A DNA stretch of 64,000 nt from Agrobacterium tumefaciens (lineage in GTDB: Bacteria > Pseudomonadota > Alphaproteobacteria > Rhizobiales > Rhizobiaceae), in contig NZ_WJOK01000019.1 of NCBI RefSeq assembly GCF_009649785.1, positions 39,234-103,233 of the forward strand, given 5' to 3'. Both the position numbers and the translations under genes were made by a program. The notes beneath the pieces were generated by a model. The model searched no databases and had not been told where the DNA came from. It saw nothing but the letters and a program-made list of their open reading frames with translations. How positions within the stretch are numbered: position 1 is the first letter of the stretch; every line of letters begins with the position of its first letter. Positions 6,763 through 15,390 of the stretch are shown here, piece by piece.

Positions 6763-9700
6763 ATGGCCGCACGGCAACGCATCATCCCCGTCAGGCGCGA
6801 ATATAACCGCTGGGTCGCCAACCAGACGCTGGAAGATTATGCGCTGCGCTTCACCGCCAAAAGCGCCCGGCAATTTTCGTCCAACCGCATCTCCCACACC
6901 GCCATCGGCGCTATTTCCTTTCTGGCACTGGAAGCCATCGGCGGCGCGATCACGCTGTCATACGGCACCACCAACGCCTTTTACGCCATCATCGTCGCGG
7001 CCATTGCCATGCTTGCCGTCGGCCTGCCGATCAGCCGTTACGCCATCCGCCACGGCGTCGATATCGACCTCCTGACACGCGGCGCGAGCTTCGGTTACAT
7101 CGGCTCCACCATCACCTCGCTGATCTACGCCGCCTTCACCTTCATGCTCTTCGCCATCGAGGCGTCGATCATGTCCGGCGCGCTGGAGCTGGCGCTCGGC
7201 ATTCCCCTGTGGATCGGCTACATCATCTCCGCCGTCATGGTCATTCCGCTCGTCACCCACGGCGTGCGCCTCATCAGCCGTTTCCAGATCATCACCCAGC
7301 CCTTCTGGATCGTGCTGAACGTATTGCCCTTCATCTTCATCGCTTTGATGGACTGGGAAAAATACGATCTGTGGCGGGCCTTTTCCGGCATTCATCACGC
7401 CTCCGGTCCGCCGGGCACCGTGGCCCATTTCAATCTGGTGGAATTCGGCGCGGCGTCTGCCGTCATCCTCGCGCTGATGTCGCAGATCGGCGAACAGGTG
7501 GATTTCCTGCGCTTCCTGCCCGCCGAGGGACAGAGCCGCCTGCGCCATCGCATCGCGGTCTTTCTGGCCGGTGCTGGCTGGGTCGTCGTCGGCGTGCCGA
7601 AGCTGCTGGCCGGTTCCTTCCTCGTGGTCTTGACCTTCAGTTCCGGCGTCTCGGTAGACCGCGCCGCCGATCCGGCCCAGATGTACCTGACCGCCTTCGG
7701 CTACATGATCCCCAACCATACGGCGGCCATGCTGCTGATGGTCGCCTTCGTGGTGGTCTCGCAGCTGAAAATCAACGTCATGAACGCCTATGCGGGCTCG
7801 CTCGCCTGGTCCAACTTCTTCTCCCGCCTCACCCACAGCCATCCCGGCCGCGTGGTCTGGCTGGTCTTCAACGTGGTGATCGCGCTGCTGTTGATGGAAC
7901 TCGGCATCTATCGCCTGCTGGAAGAAACGCTCGGCATTTTTTCCATCGTCGCCATGGCCTGGCTCTGCACCATCTCGGCCGATCTGTTCATCAACAAGCC
8001 GCTCGGCCTTGCCCCACCGGGCATCGAGTTCAAGCGCGCCCATCTCTACGATATCAATCCCGTCGGCGTTGGCTCCATGGCGCTTTCGGCCACCATTGCG
8101 CTGATGGCGCATTTCGGCACCTTCGGCGCACTCGCTGCCTCGCTTGCGCCCTATCTCACCCTCATCGTCGCCTTCATCGCCTCGCCGCTGATCGCGTGGG
8201 GCACGAAGGGCAAATTCTATCTGGCCCGCAAGCCGCGCCAGAAATGGCGCGAGCTAAGCGCCATCACCTGCTCCATCTGCGAACACCCGTTCGAGCCGGA
8301 AGACATGGCATGGTGTCCAGCCTATGCGGCGCCGATCTGTTCGCTCTGCTGCTCGCTGGACAGCCGCTGCCATGACATGTGCAAGCCGAAGGCCAAGCTC
8401 AACTATCAGGTCGCGACGGTCGCAAAATCTTTCCTGCCCCACCAACTGGTGGCAAAACTCGCCACACGGCTCGGACGTTATGGCATGGCGGCGGCCATCG
8501 CCGTCACCGCCATTGGCGGCATATTGGCGCTCATCGCCCATCAGGTCGGCACCGCCTCGCCGGCAACGGCTGACGTGGTCAACCGCACCATCCTCATCGT
8601 GTTTTTCGTCTTTGCCGTCATTGCCGGCATCGTCTGCTGGTTTCTGGTTCTTGCCCATGACAGCCGGGTGGTTGCGGAAGAGGAATCCTCACGCCAGAAC
8701 ACGCTGCTGTTGAAGGAAATCGCCGCACACAAGAAGACTGACGCCGCCCTTCAGGACGCCAAGGAAACGGCTGAGGCCGCCAACCGCGCCAAGAGCCGCT
8801 ACGTGGTCGGCCTCAGCCACGAATTGCGCACGCCGCTCAACGCTGTTTTGGGCTACGCCCAGATCCTCGAACGCGATGAGACCATTCCCGCGCCGCGGCA
8901 ATCGGCCATCAAGGTCATTCGCCGTTCCGCCGACCATCTCTCCGGCCTGATCGACGGGCTTCTGGATATTTCCAAGATCGAGGCTGGCCGCCTGCAGGTC
9001 TATTCCAACGAGATCAATATTCAGGATTTCCTCGACCAGATCGTCGATATGTTCCGCCCGCAGGCGCAGGCCAAGGGTCTGGAATTCCGGCATGAACGCG
9101 CCCATTCCCTGCCGCAATATGTCCGCACGGATGAAAAGCGTCTGCGCCAGATCCTCGTCAACCTGCTCTCCAACGCCATCAAGTTCACCGACGAGGGCAG
9201 CGTCACCTTCGATGTCGCCTATCGCAGCCAGGTGGCAAGCTTCACGGTGTCGGATACCGGGCGCGGCATTGCCGAAAAAGACCTCGCCCGCATCTACGAG
9301 CCTTTCCAGCGCGGCGAGGCCGAAAGCGTGCGCCCCATGCCGGGCCTTGGCCTCGGCCTCACCATCACGAGGCTTCTGACCAACACGCTGGGCGGCGAGA
9401 TTTCCGTCTCCAGCGAAAAGGACAACGGCTCCACCTTCCGCGTCCGTCTCATGCTGTCGGCCGTGCACCGGCCAAGTACCGCACCTGCGCCGGAAAAAAC
9501 CATTCGCTCCTATTCCGGCCCACGCCGCACCATCGTGGTGGTTGATGATAACGAGGATCACCGCGAGCTGATGCGGCAGGTGCTTTCGCCGCTCGATTTC
9601 GTGGTGCTGACCGCCCAGAGCGGACCGGAATGCCTGACACTCATCGAAGGCGTGCAGCCCGACCTCTTTCTCATCGATATCTCCATGCCCGGAATGTCCG

Positions 9701-10158
9701 GCTGGCAGCTTGTGACAAAGTTGCGTGAAGCAGGGCAGACGGCTCCGCTCATCATGCTCTCGGCCAATATCGGTGACGGCACCGTAGCGGGTGCTGGAGA
9801 AGACAATCACAACGACGCCATCGCCAAGCCGGTCGATATCCGCCACCTGTGCGACAGGCTTGCGGTGCATCTCGGCCTGAAATGGATTTACGATACCGAC
9901 CTTCCCCCGGCACCCATCCCCCAGCCGCCGGCGCAGATCGTTCATCCCGGCGCAATTCATATCAAGGATTTGCAGAGGCTCGGCGAAATAGGCTACATAC
10001 GCGGCATAGAGGCAAAACTCGCAGATCTCGCCCGCAACACCAACAACCTGCCCTTCACGCAAGAGCTTGGCACCTATGTGCAGGCCTTCGATCTGGCCGG
10101 TTACGCCCATTTTCTAAAGCGGTTTGAAGAGAGCGACAGGGGAGACGGCAAGGCATGA
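6763..10158 (+). CDS. NCS1-type permease fused to hybrid histidine kinase/response regulator
   Basis: A 1131-residue membrane sensor. Residues 1-490 form a purine/cytosine permease-like (NCS1, CodB) domain with about 12 membrane helices, from TLEDYALRFTAKSARQFS onward. Residues 503-540 hold a cysteine-rich segment with CSIC, CSLCC and CHDMC. Two more membrane helices lie near 590-650, then a coiled coil. The HisKA His686 is in GLSHELRTPLN, the ATPase domain covers about 785-900 with DTGRGIA and GLGLGLT, and a receiver domain starts near 924 with phospho-acceptor Asp972 in LIDISMPGMSG. The start at 6763 gives MAARQRIIPVRREYNRW; the frame is open to 6694 but overlaps the SDR gene. It resembles CbrA-like transporter-kinases in design, with a different transporter. 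The ligand is unknown; a nucleobase, allantoin or hydantoin is my guess. Confidence 0.9.
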   Translation: MAARQRIIPVRREYNRWVANQTLEDYALRFTAKSARQFSSNRISHTAIGAISFLALEAIGGAITLSYGTTNAFYAIIVAAIAMLAVGLPISRYAIRHGVDIDLLTRGASFGYIGSTITSLIYAAFTFMLFAIEASIMSGALELALGIPLWIGYIISAVMVIPLVTHGVRLISRFQIITQPFWIVLNVLPFIFIALMDWEKYDLWRAFSGIHHASGPPGTVAHFNLVEFGAASAVILALMSQIGEQVDFLRFLPAEGQSRLRHRIAVFLAGAGWVVVGVPKLLAGSFLVVLTFSSGVSVDRAADPAQMYLTAFGYMIPNHTAAMLLMVAFVVVSQLKINVMNAYAGSLAWSNFFSRLTHSHPGRVVWLVFNVVIALLLMELGIYRLLEETLGIFSIVAMAWLCTISADLFINKPLGLAPPGIEFKRAHLYDINPVGVGSMALSATIALMAHFGTFGALAASLAPYLTLIVAFIASPLIAWGTKGKFYLARKPRQKWRELSAITCSICEHPFEPEDMAWCPAYAAPICSLCCSLDSRCHDMCKPKAKLNYQVATVAKSFLPHQLVAKLATRLGRYGMAAAIAVTAIGGILALIAHQVGTASPATADVVNRTILIVFFVFAVIAGIVCWFLVLAHDSRVVAEEESSRQNTLLLKEIAAHKKTDAALQDAKETAEAANRAKSRYVVGLSHELRTPLNAVLGYAQILERDETIPAPRQSAIKVIRRSADHLSGLIDGLLDISKIEAGRLQVYSNEINIQDFLDQIVDMFRPQAQAKGLEFRHERAHSLPQYVRTDEKRLRQILVNLLSNAIKFTDEGSVTFDVAYRSQVASFTVSDTGRGIAEKDLARIYEPFQRGEAESVRPMPGLGLGLTITRLLTNTLGGEISVSSEKDNGSTFRVRLMLSAVHRPSTAPAPEKTIRSYSGPRRTIVVVDDNEDHRELMRQVLSPLDFVVLTAQSGPECLTLIEGVQPDLFLIDISMPGMSGWQLVTKLREAGQTAPLIMLSANIGDGTVAGAGEDNHNDAIAKPVDIRHLCDRLAVHLGLKWIYDTDLPPAPIPQPPAQIVHPGAIHIKDLQRLGEIGYIRGIEAKLADLARNTNNLPFTQELGTYVQAFDLAGYAHFLKRFEESDRGDGKA

Positions 10159-11084
10159 GCGGGCAAGGCGCAGCACTGCCGAGAGACATTGTATTGCTGG
10201 TGGATGACAGCCCGGAAGCGCTGGGGTTCCTCACCGATGCGCTGGAACAGTCAGGCTTTTCGGCGCTGATCGCCACATCCGGTCAGGCCGCGCTCAACAT
10301 TGCCGAACGCATCACGCCCGATATCATCCTGCTCGATGCGGTCATGCCGGCCATGGACGGTTTCGAAACCTGCCGCCGCCTGAAGGCCAACGCCGCCGTG
10401 GCCCAGGTGCCTGTCATCTTCATGACCGGGCTGACGGAAACCGAACATGTGGTGCGGGCGCTCGAATCCGGCGGTGTCGACTATCTGACCAAGCCGATCA
10501 ACATCGATGAGCTGCGCGCCCGTATCCGTGTGCATCTCTCCAATGCCCGCTCGGCGCAGAGCGCCCGCGTGGCGCTTGATGCCGCCGGACGCCACCTGCT
10601 TGCCGTGCGCGCCAACGGCGCGATCCACTGGTCCACACCACAGGCAACCCGGCTGGTCAACGCCGCCACCGGCCGTGATGATGGGCTGGAGATTGTCGTT
10701 GCACATATTTCCGGCTGGCTGGCCGACAGGACAACGGTGGATTCCGCCCGCGATGCACCGCTGACGATCACCGAGGCCGGGCGGCCCGCTTTGCAGCTCT
10801 CCTTCCTCGGCGCAATGGGACCGGACGAATATCTCTTCCGTCTGACAGCCGCCAACGAGAAATCCGACGACCACCTGCTGAAGGACCACTTTGCCCTGAC
10901 AACGCGCGAATCGGAAGTTCTGCTGTGGATTGCCAAAGGCAAATCCAACCGCGATATCGGCGATATTCTCGGCCTTTCCGCCAGAACCGTAAACAAACAT
11001 CTGGAACAGATTTACGTCAAACTCGGTGTCGAAAACCGCGCCTCCGCCGCCGTCAAGGCCGCGCATATTTTGCATCAGGGGTGA
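10155..11084 (+). CDS. Response regulator with receiver and LuxR-type DNA-binding domain
   Basis: A 309-residue regulator. The receiver domain spans about 10-130: acidic pair Asp17-Asp18, phospho-acceptor Asp61 in LLDAVMPAMDG, and Lys113 in LTKPIN. A middle part of about 110 residues (130-240) has no motif I recognise. The C-terminal LuxR helix-turn-helix (about 245-305) contains LTTRESEVLLWIAKGKSN. The start overlaps the kinase stop by four bases (ATGA), with GGGGAG upstream, so it is translationally coupled and almost certainly the partner of the transporter-kinase. Target genes are unknown. Confidence 0.9.
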   Translation: MSGQGAALPRDIVLLVDDSPEALGFLTDALEQSGFSALIATSGQAALNIAERITPDIILLDAVMPAMDGFETCRRLKANAAVAQVPVIFMTGLTETEHVVRALESGGVDYLTKPINIDELRARIRVHLSNARSAQSARVALDAAGRHLLAVRANGAIHWSTPQATRLVNAATGRDDGLEIVVAHISGWLADRTTVDSARDAPLTITEAGRPALQLSFLGAMGPDEYLFRLTAANEKSDDHLLKDHFALTTRESEVLLWIAKGKSNRDIGDILGLSARTVNKHLEQIYVKLGVENRASAAVKAAHILHQG

Positions 11085-11280
11085 CGGCTGCAACTAATGT
11101 GATACGGTTGGAAAAACATATATTTTCCGCTTAAGCGTAGAGCATCGACTTATTCGCCGAGCGAGTGCAGCATATTTCTTCTCCGCTCGAGGAAAAGAAA
11201 CAAGCGGCAACGCCGCAATCCAAGTCCCTCCAAAAAACATCACCTTCCATCCAACCCAAACCCCGCGCAGGGAGGTTCCC

Positions 11281-11817
11281 ATGCACCATTTCATTATTCT
11301 TTCCGGCTGCTCCGGCGGCGGCAAATCAACCCTGCTTGCCGAGCTTGCTCACCGTGGTTTCGCGACCGTCGAGGAACCGGGGCGGCGCATCGTGATTGAG
11401 GAAACGAGAAATAACGGCACCGCCCTCCCCTGGATCGACCTGGAAGCCTTTGCCCGCCGGGCGATCGCCATGGCGCTGGAGGACCGGCAAAAGGCGCCAG
11501 CGGAAGACTTCGTCTTCTTCGACCGCGGCCTGATCGACGCCGCCTCAGCACTTCACCATATAAGCGGCGATGGCTTCATCGAAACGCTGCGGCACGCGCA
11601 CCGCTATAACCCGCTGGTTTTCCTCACCCCGCCCTGGCCGGAGATCTACCGAGGCGACAGCGAGCGCAAGCATGGTTTCGAGGTGGCAGTGGAGGAATAT
11701 CAACGCCTGCTGCACGACTATGCCCGTCTGGGTTATGAGACGATTGTGCTGCCGAAAGCCCCCGTCACGGAACGTGCCGATATTGTGCTGGAGAGGCTGG
11801 CGGCTGAAGCTGGCTGA
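11281..11817 (+). CDS. Small AAA-type ATPase (AAA_28 family)
   Basis: Cytoplasmic P-loop NTPase of 178 residues. The Walker A GCSGGGKST is at residues 9-17, near the N-terminus as in nucleoside-kinase-like ATPases. VFFDRGLIDA near residue 80 resembles a kinase-type Walker B, and YNPLVFLTPPWPEIY follows, which is typical of AAA_28 proteins. GGGAGG just before the ATG supports the start. It could be a small-molecule kinase; no substrate is indicated. It stands alone between the regulator gene and the opposite-strand amino-acid operon. Confidence 0.8.
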   Translation: MHHFIILSGCSGGGKSTLLAELAHRGFATVEEPGRRIVIEETRNNGTALPWIDLEAFARRAIAMALEDRQKAPAEDFVFFDRGLIDAASALHHISGDGFIETLRHAHRYNPLVFLTPPWPEIYRGDSERKHGFEVAVEEYQRLLHDYARLGYETIVLPKAPVTERADIVLERLAAEAG

Positions 11818-11973
11818 AGGCGCGATCATAGCCGAGTTGTCTCGAGCCTTTCCCACCACCCTCATTTCGTCTTTGAGACGGAATCCGTCTGACGCACGGC
11901 TCGTAAACTGTTTTAGCCCAAGGACTTGGGCTGGCTGGGTGCTGACGCCGGAAATGCCCCGCACCAGAAAGCA

Positions 11974-11998
11974 GAAAGCCCGGTCTTGCGACCGGGCC
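11974..11998 (-). terminator. Terminator downstream of the livJ-like gene
   Basis: On the minus strand GCCCGGTC-GCAA-GACCGGGC is followed by TTTCTGCTTTCT. It lies 24 bases after the stop codon and closes the leftward amino-acid transport operon. The T-tract is interrupted, so strength is uncertain. Confidence 0.7.
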
Positions 11999-12021
11999 TC
12001 CATATTGCAGTCCAGTAGGAC

Positions 12022-13140
12022 TTACGTCCCCTGCTGGATGTAGGTGAACTTGCCGTCCGGGCCCTTCTTCCACTCGTACATGACGTAACCGGGAAGCTTC
12101 GGGTCGCCCTTCTCGTCGAAGGAGATATCGCCGAGTGCGGTCGGGAAGGTGCCCTTCTTCAGAGCTTCGGCAACCTTTTCCGGCTCAACGGAACCGGCAG
12201 CCTTGGCAGCACCGGCAATCGCCTGCAGGGCGGCGTAGGAGTAGAGCGTGTAGGCTTCCGGGTTGAAGCCGGCGGCCTTGAACTTCTCTACCAGTTCCTT
12301 GTTTTCAGGACGCAGCGTCGGATCGGGACCGAAGGTGTTCAGCGTGCCTTCGACGGCGTCGCCGGCGATGGAGGCAAGTTCGTTCGAGACGATACCGTCG
12401 CCCGAGATGAGCTTCGCCTTCAGACCCTGGTCAGCCGACTGGCGGATGATCAGACCGGCTTCGGTGTGCAGGCCACCCCAGTAGATAACGGAAACGCCGG
12501 CTTCCTTCATCTTGGAGATCAGTGCGGAGAAGTCCTTGTCGCCGACATTGACGCCTTCATACATGGCTTCCGTCAGGCCGGCCGCATTGGCTGCCTTCTT
12601 GGTTTCGTCGGCAAGGCCCTGACCATAGGGGGTCTTGTCGTGAATGATGGCGATCTTGGCGTCCTTGTAGTGGTCGGCCAGATATTTGCCGGCAATGCCA
12701 CCCTGCTGGTCGTCACGACCGCAGGTGCGGAAGGTGTTCCACAGGCCACGCTCGGTGAAAACGGGGTTGGTCGCAGCAGGCGTTACTTCGAGAATGCCGT
12801 TTTCGGCATAAACTTCGGAAGCCGGAATGGAGACGCCGGAGTTGAAGTGACCGACGACGAACTTCACGCCATCAGCAACGAATTTGTTGGCAACCGAGAT
12901 ACCCTGCTTCGGGTCGGAAACGTCATCGCCGAGAACGATCTTGATCTGCTCGCCGTTGATGCCGCCTGCAGCATTGATATCCTTCGCAGCCTGTTCAGCA
13001 CCCTTCTGAAGCTGAGCGCCAAATGCGGCGTTCGGGCCTGTCAGCGGGCCGCCGACAGCGATCACGATATCGGCCCAGGCCGAACCGCTGAAGGCGACCA
13101 TGGCGGTCAGCGCAACGGCGGAAAGAAGAGACTTCTTCAT
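12022..13140 (-). CDS. livJ: Periplasmic branched-chain amino acid/GABA-binding protein (Atu2422-like)
   Basis: Substrate-binding protein of a branched-chain amino acid type ABC importer, 372 residues. A signal peptide of about 23 residues ([19 protein letters not shown] then SAWA) precedes [18 protein letters not shown], the Peripla_BP_6 start. The ATG at 13140 has GGGAG at good spacing; the open frame reaches 13386 without support. It resembles, from memory, Atu2422 of A. tumefaciens C58, which binds GABA and small neutral amino acids and is silenced by the sRNA AbcR1. It is the last gene after livHMGF and a DUF6867 gene and may also have its own promoter. Confidence 0.9.
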   Translation of the reverse strand: MKKSLLSAVALTAMVAFSGSAWADIVIAVGGPLTGPNAAFGAQLQKGAEQAAKDINAAGGINGEQIKIVLGDDVSDPKQGISVANKFVADGVKFVVGHFNSGVSIPASEVYAENGILEVTPAATNPVFTERGLWNTFRTCGRDDQQGGIAGKYLADHYKDAKIAIIHDKTPYGQGLADETKKAANAAGLTEAMYEGVNVGDKDFSALISKMKEAGVSVIYWGGLHTEAGLIIRQSADQGLKAKLISGDGIVSNELASIAGDAVEGTLNTFGPDPTLRPENKELVEKFKAAGFNPEAYTLYSYAALQAIAGAAKAAGSVEPEKVAEALKKGTFPTALGDISFDEKGDPKLPGYVMYEWKKGPDGKFTYIQQGT

Positions 13141-13143
13141 TAC

Positions 13144-13152
13144 TATACTCCC
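13144..13152 (-). promoter_or_regulatory. Shine-Dalgarno region of livJ, candidate AbcR-type sRNA target
   Basis: The minus strand reads CTGGGAG a short distance before the ATG. AbcR sRNAs of Rhizobiales use CUCCC-containing loops to block such ribosome sites, and Atu2422 mRNA is a known AbcR1 target. The pairing is an inference; the sRNA gene itself is not in this window. Confidence 0.45.
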
Positions 13153-13181
13153 AGTTCCTTTGGATGGGTTGACTACCAGGA

Positions 13182-13211
13182 CCTGTTCAGTACCCACCTT
13201 AACCGAACAGG
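13182..13211 (-). promoter_or_regulatory. Possible leader hairpin upstream of livJ
   Basis: CCTGTTC at 13182-13188 and GAACAGG at 13205-13211 form a seven-base stem with a 16-base loop, about 40 bases before the livJ start. It may be a leader structure or an operator dyad. No further support. Confidence 0.3.
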
Positions 13212-13258
13212 AAACGTTCCACTCACGCGAGTATCGTGCAGCCGGAGGAATCCGGCTG

Positions 13259-13612
13259 TCAATCTTTCTTTTTATATGAAAATGCCGACGTCCGATCGTA
13301 GAGCCAATAGTAGTTATTGACCATCTGGCTCGTCCTGCGCATGCGGAAACCGATGCTGGAAAAAGCCAGAAGAAGAACGACGTCAAACACGTAGTAGAAG
13401 CCGTTGATGAACGGCCCGTTGAAAAGCGCGAAATGCAGAAACCGCATCACGAGCCCCAAAGCCAGCGTATAGATCACCACACGCGGGAAATCGCCCCAGC
13501 CATCGGCGACGGATCTGCCCGTGCGCCACGCCGTCCAGAAACCAAGAAGAACAACCAGTGCGCGCAGAATATAACGCACGCCGCTATCGGTCTCGAATAA
13601 AAGGCCCTGCAT
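13259..13612 (-). CDS. DUF6867 family membrane protein in the liv operon
   Basis: A 117-residue protein of unknown function with three likely membrane segments, around [33 protein letters not shown] and [26 protein letters not shown] precedes the ATG. The C-terminus is cytoplasmic-like with SYKKKD. It sits between livF and livJ, a position I recall as conserved in Rhizobiales, so a role as an accessory subunit or regulator of the amino-acid importer is plausible. The DUF name is from memory. Confidence 0.75.
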   Translation of the reverse strand: MQGLLFETDSGVRYILRALVVLLGFWTAWRTGRSVADGWGDFPRVVIYTLALGLVMRFLHFALFNGPFINGFYYVFDVVLLLAFSSIGFRMRRTSQMVNNYYWLYDRTSAFSYKKKD

Positions 13613-13783
13613 CTTCTTTCCCCATCAGCGCCGGGATGCAAATGTCCGGCCCTGCCTTGTTTGTCGTCCCGCCGTTTTTCCGGCAGGCATTTTATTGTTT
13701 GCCACCGGCCATTTCCCCTTCGAAAACGGCCGGGCGCGGTTCGTTATCTTGCGCCGCAAAATTTCCGGCGCAAGTAAAATCTT

Positions 13784-14512
13784 TCAGTGCCGGCCGCCTT
13801 CGAGATAGGCCGCGCGTACCTGCGGATCAGCCAGCAATTCCCTGCCCGAACCGCTCATCGTCACCTTGCCGTTGACCATCACATAGGCGCGGTCGGAAAG
13901 CTTCAGTGCCGCAAAGGCGTTCTGCTCCACGAGGAAGACGGTCAGGCCCTCTTCCTGGTTGAGCTTCTTGATGGCCTCGAAGATGCCCTTGACGATCAGC
14001 GGGGCAAGGCCCAGCGACGGTTCGTCCAGAAGCAGCAGTTTCGGCCGTGCCATCAGCGCGCGGCCGATGGAGAGCATCTGCTGCTCGCCGCCGGAAAGCG
14101 TACCGCCACGCTGGCTCTGACGTTCTTTCAGCCGCGGGAACATGACGAAAATCTTCTCGACGTCCTCTTTGAAATATTTGAGGTTGTCGAGATTGGCGCC
14201 CATCTGCAGGTTTTCCAGCACCGTCATGCGCGGGAAAATCCGGCGGCCCTCGGGTGACTGGGCAATACGCTTGCGGGCGATGAGGTGCGTCGGCAGGCGG
14301 GTAATGTCTTCGCCGTCGAACGTCACCTGGCCAGTGCGCGCCTGCGGGCTGCCGCAGATGGTCATCATCAGTGTCGATTTGCCGGCGCCGTTGGCGCCGA
14401 TAAGGCTGACGATCTCGCCCTTGTTGACCTCGACATCGACACCGGCCAATGCCCGGATGTTACCGTAATAGGTTTCGACACCCTGTACTTTGAGAAGCGG
14501 TTCACCGGACAT
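13784..14512 (-). CDS. livF: Branched-chain amino acid ABC transporter ATP-binding protein LivF
   Basis: Cytoplasmic ATPase, 242 residues. Walker A GANGAGKST is at about 39-47, the ABC signature is LSGGEQQML, Walker B is LLLLDEPSLGL, and the switch His lies after VFLVEQNA. Its ATG overlaps the livG stop (TGATG), giving tight coupling. It pairs with LivG to drive the LivHM permease. A TTGCGCCG/CGGCGCAA stem-loop lies at 13749-13773 just after the stop, but it has no T-tract. Confidence 0.95.
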   Translation of the reverse strand: MSGEPLLKVQGVETYYGNIRALAGVDVEVNKGEIVSLIGANGAGKSTLMMTICGSPQARTGQVTFDGEDITRLPTHLIARKRIAQSPEGRRIFPRMTVLENLQMGANLDNLKYFKEDVEKIFVMFPRLKERQSQRGGTLSGGEQQMLSIGRALMARPKLLLLDEPSLGLAPLIVKGIFEAIKKLNQEEGLTVFLVEQNAFAALKLSDRAYVMVNGKVTMSGSGRELLADPQVRAAYLEGGRH

Positions 14513-15390
14513 CAGGCCACTCCTCCGTCGAGTTCTTCCGCAATCACGTCTTCCACTTCATCATCCTCGACACCCAGATAGGCGGCGATGACCTTCGGGT
14601 CGTTCTTCACATGGTCCGGCGAACCGTCGGAAATCTTCTGGCCGTATTCGAGAACCACGACGTGATCGGAAATCTGCATAACCACCGACATGTCGTGCTC
14701 GATCAGAAGCAGCGACGTGCCTTCGTCGCGGATACCGCGCAGCAGCGCATTGAGCGCCAGCGATTCCTTCGGGTTGAGACCGGCCGCCGGTTCATCGAGG
14801 CAGAGAAGTTCCGGCCCCGTGCACATGGCGCGGGCAATTTCCAGACGGCGCTGCGCGCCATAGGGCAGATCGCCGGCCGGGTCGTCGGCGCGGTCGGTCA
14901 GATCGGCCTTGTCCAGCCAGTATTTGGCCTTATCGATCGAACTGTTGACCGCCTTCTTGTAGGCGGGCAGGCCGAGAAGACCGAGAATGGTGTAGCCCGA
15001 TGCCTTCATAAGCGCATTGTGCTGCGCCACCAGCAGGTTTTCCAGAACCGTCAGACCCGAAAACAGGCGGATGTTCTGGAAGGTACGCGCCACCTTCGCC
15101 TTCTTGGTGATCTCGAAATCCGGCAGGCGCTCCAGAAGATGCGCCTCGCCGTTTTGCTGACGCATGGTGATCATGCCCATCGTCGGCTTGTAGAAGCCGG
15201 TGATGCAGTTGAAAACCGTGGTCTTTCCAGCACCGTTCGGGCCGATCAGCGCCGTGATCTCGCCACGCTTCGCCTCAAAGGAGAAGTCATTGATGGCCAT
15301 CAGGCCGCCAAACCGCATCGAGAGATGTTCGACCTTGAGGATCGTGTCGCCAGTTAGATTGGGTGTCATGTTTGTCGTTCCGGAAGCCAT
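14512..15390 (-). CDS. livG: Branched-chain amino acid ABC transporter ATP-binding protein LivG
   Basis: Cytoplasmic ATPase, 292 residues. Walker A GPNGAGKTT is at about 50-58, the signature variant is LPYGAQRRLEIARA, Walker B is LLCLDEPAAGLNP, and the BCA_ABC_TP C-terminal extension is present. I took ATG 15390, which shares its A with the livM stop (TGATG); a TTG one codon earlier is less likely. Partner of LivF. Confidence 0.95.
   Translation of the reverse strand: MASGTTNMTPNLTGDTILKVEHLSMRFGGLMAINDFSFEAKRGEITALIGPNGAGKTTVFNCITGFYKPTMGMITMRQQNGEAHLLERLPDFEITKKAKVARTFQNIRLFSGLTVLENLLVAQHNALMKASGYTILGLLGLPAYKKAVNSSIDKAKYWLDKADLTDRADDPAGDLPYGAQRRLEIARAMCTGPELLCLDEPAAGLNPKESLALNALLRGIRDEGTSLLLIEHDMSVVMQISDHVVVLEYGQKISDGSPDHVKNDPKVIAAYLGVEDDEVEDVIAEELDGGVA

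Noticed and set aside
6958..8112. 384-codon minus-strand open frame
   Set aside because: It is antisense to the NCS1 domain; the His/Asp/Gly-rich product is typical of a complement frame in GC-rich DNA.
8689..10110. 473-codon minus-strand open frame
   Set aside because: It is antisense to the kinase domain, which has all catalytic motifs in the plus frame.
13749..13773. Stem-loop after livF
   Set aside because: No T-tract on the minus strand, and the operon appears to continue to DUF6867; it may only be an mRNA structure.
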